From contig URIT01000042.1 of assembly GCA_900547945.1 (NCBI GenBank), positions 1-22,554 of the forward strand: a stretch of 22,554 bases of DNA, read 5' to 3'. The stretch is from an uncultured bacterium. GTDB taxonomy: Bacteria; Verrucomicrobiota; Kiritimatiellia; RFP12; UBA1067. The position numbers and the translations under genes are program-made. Below the pieces are notes generated by a model. That model ran no database searches, had not been told where the DNA came from, and was given only the letters and a program-made list of their open reading frames with translations. Of this stretch, positions 1-6,076 are shown piece by piece; position 1 is the first letter of the stretch, and every line of letters begins with the position of its first letter.

Positions 1-1165
1 CCGCCTCCACGCGGTCGCCCCGCGCCACGCAGAGGTCAACCCCCGCGCGCACGTCGATCGCCGCCTGCGCCGTCTCCCGTCCCGCACCGAGCAGGAAGGC
101 GGCCCGGGCCACCTTCTCCGCATCGACCGCCGCCACGAACCCCGCGCGCCCCGCCACGGCCATCCGCACCGGCACCGGTTCCATGAGCTGCCGCCGGAAC
201 GCCTCCAGGTCGCCGCCCTGCAGCGCCACCATGCGCGCGAACCGTTGGTACGCCGCGCCGTTTTCAAGGTTCCGCCGGCACAGGGCCTCCGCGTCTGCGA
301 GCGGCTGGTTCCGCGCAAGCGACAGCATCCACGCCGCGAGCCGCACGGAAAGCGCGGCGACGTCGCGCGCGCACGGCCTTCCCATAAGGACGTCCAACGC
401 CTCGCGCACCTCGTTCGCGTTCCCCACGGCGAAGCCGAGCGGTTCGTCCATCGCCGTGACGAGCGCGGCCGCCCGGCGTCCTGCCCCCTTCGCCCCCTTC
501 ACGAGGGCGTGCGCGAGCGCCACGGCCTCGTCCCGCGTCTTCATGAACGCGCCCGCGCCGCACTTGACGTCGAAGACGAGCGTCCGGGCGCCCTCGGCGA
601 GTTTCTTGGAGAGGATCGAGGCGACGATGAGCGGGATCGAGGGCACGGTGCCCGTCACGTCCCGCAGGGCGTAGAGCTTCCGGTCAGCCGGGGCGATCTC
701 GGCCGTCTGCACCGTGAGGGAGCATCCGCAGTCCGCCACCACCTTCCGGTAGTCGGCGAGGGAAAGGGCCGCGACGTAGCCGGGGATGGACTCCATCTTG
801 TCCGCCGTGCCGCCCGTGAGGCCGAGTCCGCGCCCCGTGAGCGAGGGCACCGCGAGTCCGCACGCCGCCGCAAGCGGCTGGACGACGAGCGAGAGCTTGT
901 CGCCCACGCCGCCCGTCGAATGCTTGTCCGCCGTCGGGGCGGAGAGGCCGGCCCAGTCGAGGCAGGTCCCCGAATCGCGCATCGCCTCCGTGAGGGCCTG
1001 GGTCTCGGCGTCGGTCATGCCCCGGCAGCAGACCGCCATCGCGAACGCCGCCATCTGGTAGTCGGGCACCCCACCCTGCGTGTAGGCCGCCACGAGCGCA
1101 CGGATGTCCGTCCCCGCGAGTTCGCGTCCTTCCCGTTTCCGGTCCAACAGCAGCTTGACGATCAT
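1..1165 (-). CDS. deoA: Pyrimidine-nucleoside / thymidine phosphorylase, 3' end cut by window
   Basis: Phosphorolysis of thymidine and other pyrimidine nucleosides to base plus (deoxy)ribose-1-phosphate, in cytosolic nucleoside salvage. The first 388 residues are visible; the family is about 430-440 long, so roughly 50 C-terminal residues lie outside the window. Diagnostic motifs are the phosphate-binding KHSTGGVGDK (residues 81-90), the glycine-rich GRGLGLTGGTADKMESIPGY (111-130), the pyrimidine-site stretch YALRDVTGTVPSIPLI followed by ASILSKK, and DVKCGAGAFMK. The last resembles Bacillus-type Pdp (KTGAGAFMK) more than E. coli DeoA, so broad uridine/thymidine specificity is possible (symbol could be pdp). 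The ATG start at 1165 has a purine-rich AAGGGGG about 7 nt upstream. It lies 20 bp after the fmt stop, so it is probably co-transcribed with fmt. Family assignment is firm; exact substrate range is not. Confidence 0.93.
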   Translation of the reverse strand, partial: MIVKLLLDRKREGRELAGTDIRALVAAYTQGGVPDYQMAAFAMAVCCRGMTDAETQALTEAMRDSGTCLDWAGLSAPTADKHSTGGVGDKLSLVVQPLAAACGLAVPSLTGRGLGLTGGTADKMESIPGYVAALSLADYRKVVADCGCSLTVQTAEIAPADRKLYALRDVTGTVPSIPLIVASILSKKLAEGARTLVFDVKCGAGAFMKTRDEAVALAHALVKGAKGAGRRAAALVTAMDEPLGFAVGNANEVREALDVLMGRPCARDVAALSVRLAAWMLSLARNQPLADAEALCRRNLENGAAYQRFARMVALQGGDLEAFRRQLMEPVPVRMAVAGRAGFVAAVDAEKVARAAFLLGAGRETAQAAIDVRAGVDLCVARGDRVEA

Positions 1166-1185
1166 GGCGGTCCCCCTTTCCCCTC

Positions 1186-2175
1186 TCAGCCTTCCAGCAG
1201 CATGTCGCTCTTGGGGAGGAGCGGGCGGCCGCGCAGGAAGTCCCCGCCCGCGAGTTCGCGCGCCCCCTCGGCCTTGAGCGACGTGATGAGGAGGACGCCG
1301 TCGCCCGTCCGCACGACGGGGCCGCGTTCGCGGCACGCCACCACGGTCCCCGGCAGCTCCGCGCGCCAGGCGGGGTCGGCGTCCGCCGTCTTGAGGAAGT
1401 CGACGCCCGTCACGACGACACGCCCCGTGTTGCCCTTGCGGCGGAAGCGCGCGGGCAGGAACGTGTAGCAGCCCGGCCAGGGCGTGTAGGCGCGCAGCAG
1501 GCGTTCGATCTCGCGGGACTTCGCGTTCCAGTGGATGAGGCCGTCCGTCTTCTTGATCTTGTGCGCGAAGGTCGCCCGCGCATCCTCCTGTTCGACGGGC
1601 GGGGGGAGCGCGTCCGCCTCGATGAGTTTCAGGGTCTTCGCGAGCGTGACACCGCCGGCGATCGCGAGGCGCTCCATGAGCGTGTCGCCCGTGTCGTCCG
1701 AGTAGATCGGCTCCACGGCCGTGCGCAACACGGGGCCGTCGTCCATGCCGCGCCCCATGCGGATGACGGAGACGCCCGTCAGCTCGTCCCCCGCGAGGAG
1801 GGCCGCCGTGACCGGCGACGCCCCCCGGTACTTCGGCAGCAGGGAGAAGTGGCAGTTGATGCAGCCGTGCCGCGGCATGTCGAGGATGTCGTCCTTCAGA
1901 AACTGCCCGAACGCGACGACGGCGATGACGTCCGGCTTCTTCGCGCGCAGCCAGGCGACGGCCTCCGGCGCGTTGACGTTCTCCGGCGTGATGCATTCGA
2001 CGATGCCGCGCGCGCGCGCGTATTTCCGGCACGGACACGGCGTGAGGTCGCGGCCCCGCCCCGCCGGACGGTCCGGCTGCGTGACGACGCCGACCACCTG
2101 GAGACCGGGAAGCCGGAGAATCGCGCGCAGGCACATGGCCGACGCCTGCGATGAACCCATGAAGACAATGCGCAT
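1186..2175 (-). CDS. fmt: Methionyl-tRNA formyltransferase
   Basis: Transfers formyl from 10-formyl-tetrahydrofolate to Met-tRNAfMet for translation initiation. The protein is 329 residues, close to the usual 310-320. The N-terminus MRIVFMGSSQAS is the standard Rossmann-like opening. The SLLPKYRGASPV signature is at 111-122. The catalytic triad is visible as N107 and H109 (INCHF) and D145 (GMDDG), matching E. coli N106/H108/D144. A C-terminal OB-like half follows (LRAYTPWPGCYTFL). An in-frame extension upstream to 2271 is possible, but it lacks family similarity and would run through the promoter, so ATG at 2175 is chosen. No Shine-Dalgarno precedes it; the -10 hexamer ends 6 nt upstream. First gene of an operon with the phosphorylase. 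The usual def neighbour is not seen here. Confidence 0.96.
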   Translation of the reverse strand: MRIVFMGSSQASAMCLRAILRLPGLQVVGVVTQPDRPAGRGRDLTPCPCRKYARARGIVECITPENVNAPEAVAWLRAKKPDVIAVVAFGQFLKDDILDMPRHGCINCHFSLLPKYRGASPVTAALLAGDELTGVSVIRMGRGMDDGPVLRTAVEPIYSDDTGDTLMERLAIAGGVTLAKTLKLIEADALPPPVEQEDARATFAHKIKKTDGLIHWNAKSREIERLLRAYTPWPGCYTFLPARFRRKGNTGRVVVTGVDFLKTADADPAWRAELPGTVVACRERGPVVRTGDGVLLITSLKAEGARELAGGDFLRGRPLLPKSDMLLEG

Positions 2176-2190
2176 GGCTTTAGTATAGCA
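2176..2190 (-). promoter_or_regulatory. Extended -10 promoter of fmt, near-leaderless
   Basis: On the minus strand TGC-TATACT (hexamer at 2182-2187) is followed by AAAGCC and then the ATG. A start site about 7 nt below the hexamer would fall on or next to the start codon. No good -35 is seen and there is no Shine-Dalgarno. This is inferred from sequence only. Confidence 0.55.
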
Positions 2191-2285
2191 TAGTTGACGG
2201 TTTCGTGCGGCCACACTCGCCAAGCGGGCCTTCCGCTTCTGCGGTGAGACGGAACGGCAAGCGGGAACCACTGCAAGGCGGTGGT

Positions 2286-2309
2286 GGGTGGGAGTGGGAG
2301 GTGGGAGGG
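2286..2309 (+). other. G-quadruplex-capable tract
   Basis: Five runs of GGG separated by 1-4 nt on the plus strand, about 110 bp upstream of the fmt start, within low-complexity DNA. It fits the canonical G3+N1-7 pattern. No function can be assigned. Confidence 0.45.
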
Positions 2310-2333
2310 AGAGGGACGCCTCAGGAGGGGGAT

Positions 2334-2369
2334 CTCACGCAGAGGCGCGGAGAGGCAGAGAGCGCAGAG
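2334..2369 (-). repeat. 36-bp inverted repeat, left arm
   Basis: This 36-bp sequence, beginning CTCACGCAGAGGCGCGGAG, is the exact reverse complement of 2583-2618 and of 2712-2747. It belongs to the CTCTGCG-type low-complexity repeats often seen beside GxxExxY genes. Here the two arms enclose a GxxExxY remnant. Confidence 0.85.
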
Positions 2370-2401
2370 TGGGAAATTGAGACGACGATGGGGAACGAGA
2401 G

Positions 2402-2545
2402 AGCCGGCGACATTTCAAGACGTATCTTGTCGCCATGAATCTCCCGCTTGGATTGCTTGTCAACTTCGGCAGGGAGAAGCTTGTCGCCGGCTATGTCCGG
2501 GTCGTCAACGGATTCGACGAATCCTCTTCCCACTCAACCCCATGA
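2402..2545 (+). pseudogene. GxxExxY (PDDEXK_3) protein, decayed C-terminal remnant
   Basis: Reading in the frame of ATG 2435, the translation runs HFKTYLVAMNLPLGLLVNFG, then REKLVAGYVRVVNGFDESS, with a stop at 2543-2545. This closely resembles the conserved end of GxxExxY proteins (typically ...LLNYLKATGLxLGLLVNFG...RxVNG). A stop at 2378-2380 and the left inverted repeat leave no room for the missing N-terminal ~80 residues, which carry the GxxExxY motif and the PD-(D/E)XK core. I read it as a broken gene, not a functional peptide. It sits between perfect 36-bp inverted repeats at 2334-2369 and 2583-2618, suggesting an internally deleted mobile unit. Identification is by motif recall; a profile search against PF13366 would settle it. 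Confidence 0.6.
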
Positions 2546-2767
2546 CCCCTCTCAACCTCACGCCCCTCTCAACCCAATCAATCTCTGCGCTCTCTGCCTC
2601 TCCGCGCCTCTGCGTGAGGCAAAAACGACAACGACGCGAGATTCGACGAATCCTCTGCCCTCTCAACCCCATGACCCCTCTCAGCCTCACGCCCCTCTCA
2701 ACCCAATCAATCTCTGCGCTCTCTGCCTCTCCGCGCCTCTGCGTGAGTCAAAACGACAACGCGCGAG
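2511..2767 (+). repeat. 129-bp tandem duplication
   Basis: Two copies, 2511-2639 and 2640 to about 2767. Each starts with GATTCGACGAATCCTCT, which is the GFDESS codons of the GxxExxY remnant, continues through the ACCCCATGA stop, and contains one exact 36-bp CTCTGCG arm (2583-2618 and 2712-2747). They differ by a few substitutions and a 3-bp gap near the end of copy two. The duplicated unit therefore contains the gene tail plus its right-hand inverted repeat. Confidence 0.85.
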
Positions 2768-2805
2768 ACGCCGGGCTCCGAGGCGGCGGCAGACGCATCC
2801 TCCAT

Positions 2806-2844
2806 CTGGTATAATGTTGACGGCAGCAGCGAACAACCGTCAAC
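2806..2844 (+). promoter_or_regulatory. Promoter and 5'-UTR hairpin of the aldo/keto reductase operon
   Basis: TGG-TATAAT (hexamer 2810-2815) is a consensus extended -10 with no clear -35. It is followed directly by GTTGACGG (2816-2823), which pairs perfectly with CCGTCAAC (2837-2844): an 8-bp stem with a 13-nt loop, at or just after the likely start of transcription. It leaves a leader of roughly 84 nt before the ATG at 2906. Confidence 0.5.
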
Positions 2845-2905
2845 GGCGGAACAATCGGGCTGGCGACCGTAAGCTGAAGCTACAGGACGTGAAGGAGACG
2901 AAAAG

Positions 2906-4168
2906 ATGACGACACACTACACGCTCGACGGGAAGAAGATTTCCCTCCTCGGCTACGGGGCGATGCGCCTGCCGACGACGGACGGCAAGCACGCGGTGCC
3001 GTGGCAGAAGGAAGGCTATTCCGACAAGGCCATCGACCAGGAACTTCTCAACCGCCAGGTCAAGATGCTCCTCGACGGCGGCGTGACCTACTTCGACACC
3101 TCGCCCGCCTACTGCCGCGGCGAGTCGGAGGCCGCGCTCGGCAAGGCCCTGAAGGCGAGCGGCTACGCCCGCAAGGACTACGTCGTCGCGACGAAGCTCT
3201 CCAACCTCGCGCCCCAGCAGTATCCGCTCGCGGCCTGCAAGAAGATGTTCGAGGACTCGCTCAAGTTCCTCCAGACGGACTACATCGACAACTACCTCCT
3301 CCACTCCATTGGCAACGGCGGCTTCAAGACGTTCTCCAGGCGCTACCTCGAAAACGGCGCCCTGGACTGGTGCGCCGAGCTGCGCGCGAAGGGCCGCATC
3401 CGCCGCCTCGGCTTCTCCTACCACGGCGACCCCAAGGCGTTCGAGTGGTGCATCGAGCGCCACGGCACGTACAAGTGGGACTTCGTGCAGATCCAGATGA
3501 ACTACGTCGACTGGCGCCACGCGAAGGAGGTGAACGCGCGCAACCTCGACGCCAAGTACCTCTACGAGACGCTCGCGAAGCTCAACATCCCCGTCGTCAT
3601 CATGGAGCCGCTGCTCGGCGGGCGCCTCGCGCGCTACAACTACGCGCTCGCGCAGGAACTCACCCCCCTCGACCCGGAGGCGACGCTCGCGCAGTGGGCG
3701 TTCCGCTTCTGCGGCACGTTCCCGAAGGTGATGACCGTCCTCTCCGGCATGACGCGCACCGAACACATCGAGGAGAACCTCGTCACCTTCTCGCCGCTCA
3801 AGCCCTGCCGCGCGAACGAGCTGGCCGCCCTTGAGCGCGCGGCGCAGCGGATGCTCGCGCTCAACACGATCCCGTGCAACAGCTGCAACTACTGCATGCC
3901 GTGCCCGTACGGGCTGGACATCGTCTCGCTCCTCCAGTTCCGCAACAGCGTCCTCACGGCGAAGACGATGCCGTCCGCAAAGGAGGTGCTGAAAGCCTAC
4001 GCGAAGGCCGTGCCGGAGGAACTGCGCCGCGCCGACCACTGCACGGGGTGCGGACGCTGCACGCCGCATTGCCCGCAGATGATCGACATCCCGCGCGAAA
4101 TCGCCGCGATCGACGAGTGGATCGACGCGCTCAAGGACCAGGAGGTCGTGAAGAGATGGACGTTTTAA
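2906..4168 (+). CDS. Aldo/keto reductase with C-terminal 4Fe-4S clusters (COG1453 type)
   Basis: A 420-residue TIM-barrel oxidoreductase fused to an iron-sulfur tail. The barrel shows the aldo/keto reductase tetrad: D64 and Y69 (FDTSPAY), K97 (VATK), H133 (LLHS). Two cysteine sets follow the barrel: C324-x2-C327-x2-C330-x2-C333-P, and C379-x2-C382-x2-C385-x3-C389-P, the second in the CTGCGRCTPHCPQMIDIP stretch typical of the family. The substrate is unknown. The clusters suggest electron exchange with a ferredoxin as well as NAD(P)H, and the next gene is a membrane polyferredoxin 58 bp downstream. ATG at 2906 is supported by AGGAG 9 nt upstream. The family is clear; the physiological reaction is not. 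Confidence 0.9.
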   Translation: MTTHYTLDGKKISLLGYGAMRLPTTDGKHAVPWQKEGYSDKAIDQELLNRQVKMLLDGGVTYFDTSPAYCRGESEAALGKALKASGYARKDYVVATKLSNLAPQQYPLAACKKMFEDSLKFLQTDYIDNYLLHSIGNGGFKTFSRRYLENGALDWCAELRAKGRIRRLGFSYHGDPKAFEWCIERHGTYKWDFVQIQMNYVDWRHAKEVNARNLDAKYLYETLAKLNIPVVIMEPLLGGRLARYNYALAQELTPLDPEATLAQWAFRFCGTFPKVMTVLSGMTRTEHIEENLVTFSPLKPCRANELAALERAAQRMLALNTIPCNSCNYCMPCPYGLDIVSLLQFRNSVLTAKTMPSAKEVLKAYAKAVPEELRRADHCTGCGRCTPHCPQMIDIPREIAAIDEWIDALKDQEVVKRWTF

Positions 4169-4201
4169 CGCAAAGAGCGCAGAGGGGAACGCAAAGAGCG
4201 C
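4167..4201 (+). repeat. 21-bp-period repeat between the redox genes
   Basis: AACGCAAAGAGCGC occurs at 4167-4180 and again at 4188-4201. The first copy supplies the last two bases of the reductase TAA stop. It resembles the CTCTGCG-type repeats around 2330-2750. The following AAGGAG, about 8 nt before ATG 4227, is the ribosome binding site of the next gene. Confidence 0.6.
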
Positions 4202-4226
4202 GCATTGGAAGCAAGGAGATGAACTC

Positions 4227-5894
4227 ATGAAAGCACACGTCAAGTCAAAGCTCAGAACGGCTGCGCTGCGCCTGCTGGCGCTAGTGTCGCTCGCCGCCGT
4301 CTGCGGCGCGTTCTACGGGCTGCCGACGGCGAAGGCCCTGCGCATCCAGCCAACGCCGACGTTCCTCTTCCTCGCCGTCCTCATGCTGGCGCCGCTCGTC
4401 GGACGCTTCTTCTGCGCGTGGCTCTGTCCGCTCGGCGTGCTGCAGAGCGTCGTCCACTTCCTCACGCATCCGAGATCGCACGTCCGCCGCGTCTGCACGC
4501 GCCTCCCCGAGACGCGCGTCCAGCGGATCGTCCGCTGGAGCGTCTTCGCGCTTGCGGCGGGACTCGTCGCGGCGGGGTTCGGCGCGCTCGGCTGGGCCCT
4601 CACGCCCTATTCGATCGTCGGCAAGGCCCTGATCGGCTTTGCGCCGGGACTCGTCCTCGCGGGCGTCGTGCTGGTCCTCGCGGCCGTCGGTTCGGGACGC
4701 GCCTGGTGTAACTGGGTCTGTCCGATGGGGACGCTCTTCAACCTGCTTGCGCAGAAGGCGCGGTATCCGCACACGATTGACCTGAAGGAGGGGTGCGGAG
4801 CCTGCCGCAGGTGCTTCGCCGCGCCGCCACCCGCCAAGGCGAAGGCCGGCGACGCGGCGGGCGGCGTGACGCGGCGCGAGCTCATGTCGGGCATCGGCCT
4901 CCTCGCGGCGGCGGAGGTCGTGGAGAAGACGACGGACGGCGGCTACGCGCCCGTGTCCCTGCCGGGCGTCCCCGCGCGTCCCGCCGAGGTCCTGCCGCCC
5001 GGCGCGGTGGACCGCGCGCTCTTCAACCGGCTGTGCGTCGGCTGCGGCGCGTGCATCGCGGCGTGCCCCGAGAAGTGCCTCGTCCCCTCGACGTCGCTCA
5101 AGACGTTCGGCCAGCCGAAGATGGACTTCCGGCGGAGCCACTGCCGCCTCGCCTGCCCGCAGAAGTGCGCGGCGGTGTGCCCGGCGGGCGCGTTCCGGCT
5201 TCTCGACCACGTTGCGCGGCGCGACCTCCACATGGGCCACGCGATTTGGAAGAAGGACCGCTGCCTGCGCACGGCGGAGGACGTCCCCTGCACGGCGTGC
5301 CAGCGCAAGTGCCCCGTCAAGGCAATCGTTCTCGTCAAGGGCGTGCCGGTCGTCGACAAGGGCACATGCATCGGCTGCGGCGCGTGCGAACACGTCTGCC
5401 CCGTGCGGCCGATGCCCGCGATCTTCGTGAAGGGCTTCGAGCGCCAACGCATCGTCCGCCCCTTCAACGAGGGCGACCTCGTCGCGGAGATGAAGGGCCT
5501 CCTCACGCGCGGCGAGGCGGCGTCCGTCGCCGCCGTGGACGGCGTGATCGTCGCCCGCGAGCAGGGGCGCGGCGTCCAGCCGCTCCTGAAGCTCCTCGAC
5601 GCGGGAAAGCTCCGCCGCGCGCTCGTCGTGGACAAGGTGATCGGCCGCGCCGCCGCCGCGATCTGCCTCGTCGGGCGCGTGCGCAAGGTCCACGCCCTCA
5701 TGATGGGCGAGGACGCCGCCGCGCTCCTGCACGCGCACGGCGTCCTCGCGACGGCAGACCGGACGGTGCCGCGCATCCTCAACCGAGACCAGTCCGCGTC
5801 GTGTCCGCTGGAGGCCCGCGTCGAGAAACTGGAGGACCCCGCCCAGATGGTCGAGGCCCTGCGCGCCTTCAGGCCCGCCGGCAACGGCAAGTAG
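4227..5894 (+). CDS. NapH-like membrane polyferredoxin fused to DUF1893
   Basis: A 555-residue inner-membrane electron-transfer protein. Order of parts: N-terminal hydrophobic helices with CAWLCPLG (63-70) and CNWVCPMG (161-168), the paired CxxxCP motifs of the NapH/RdxA family (COG0348); a CGACRRC motif (190-196); TRRELMSGIGLLAAA (215-229), which looks like an internal twin-arginine/hydrophobic segment; then ferredoxin motifs CVGCGACIAACPEKC (270-284), CRLACPQKCAAVCP (306-319), C346 with CTACQRKCP (355-363), and CIGCGACEHVCP (381-392). Residues about 430-545 (LLKLLDAGKLRRALVVDKVI, later VPRILNRDQSASCPLE) match the DUF1893/TM1506 deaminase-like fold. It probably relays electrons to or from the upstream aldo/keto reductase. 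The role of the DUF1893 part is unknown. Confidence 0.85.
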   Translation: MKAHVKSKLRTAALRLLALVSLAAVCGAFYGLPTAKALRIQPTPTFLFLAVLMLAPLVGRFFCAWLCPLGVLQSVVHFLTHPRSHVRRVCTRLPETRVQRIVRWSVFALAAGLVAAGFGALGWALTPYSIVGKALIGFAPGLVLAGVVLVLAAVGSGRAWCNWVCPMGTLFNLLAQKARYPHTIDLKEGCGACRRCFAAPPPAKAKAGDAAGGVTRRELMSGIGLLAAAEVVEKTTDGGYAPVSLPGVPARPAEVLPPGAVDRALFNRLCVGCGACIAACPEKCLVPSTSLKTFGQPKMDFRRSHCRLACPQKCAAVCPAGAFRLLDHVARRDLHMGHAIWKKDRCLRTAEDVPCTACQRKCPVKAIVLVKGVPVVDKGTCIGCGACEHVCPVRPMPAIFVKGFERQRIVRPFNEGDLVAEMKGLLTRGEAASVAAVDGVIVAREQGRGVQPLLKLLDAGKLRRALVVDKVIGRAAAAICLVGRVRKVHALMMGEDAAALLHAHGVLATADRTVPRILNRDQSASCPLEARVEKLEDPAQMVEALRAFRPAGNGK

Positions 5895-5912
5895 ACGCCC
5901 CGTCCGTCCCCC

Positions 5913-6053
5913 GGTCGCGACAAGCGCGACCCTCCCGCAGAGTAGCCCGCAGTCAGTACCCGTAGAGTCACAGTCGGGGATCCGCAACGGGAGGGTCGCG
6001 CTTGTCGCGACCGGAGAGGGACACAACGCGGGAGGGTCGCGCTTGTCGCGACC
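5913..6053. repeat. Palindromic repeat family A, three copies
   Basis: The core GGGAGGGTCGCGCTTGTCGC (continuing GACC) occurs at 5989-6012 and 6030-6053, and inverted at 5913-5936. Each forms a GGTCGCG/CGCGACC stem with a 5-nt loop. They fill the 182-bp gap between the convergent polyferredoxin and adhesin genes and may end transcripts from both sides, although no U-tract follows. No gene is seen in this gap. Related copies lie at 9799-9822, 13155-13179, 13818-13842, 14772-14796, 15078-15102 and about 15116-15136. Confidence 0.85.
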
Positions 6054-6076
6054 GGGTTCCGCAGGGTTGCCCGCGG

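Noticed and set aside
2840..4243. 467-codon frame antisense to the aldo/keto reductase
   Set aside because: The reductase has full catalytic and Fe-S motifs; the antisense frame has none.
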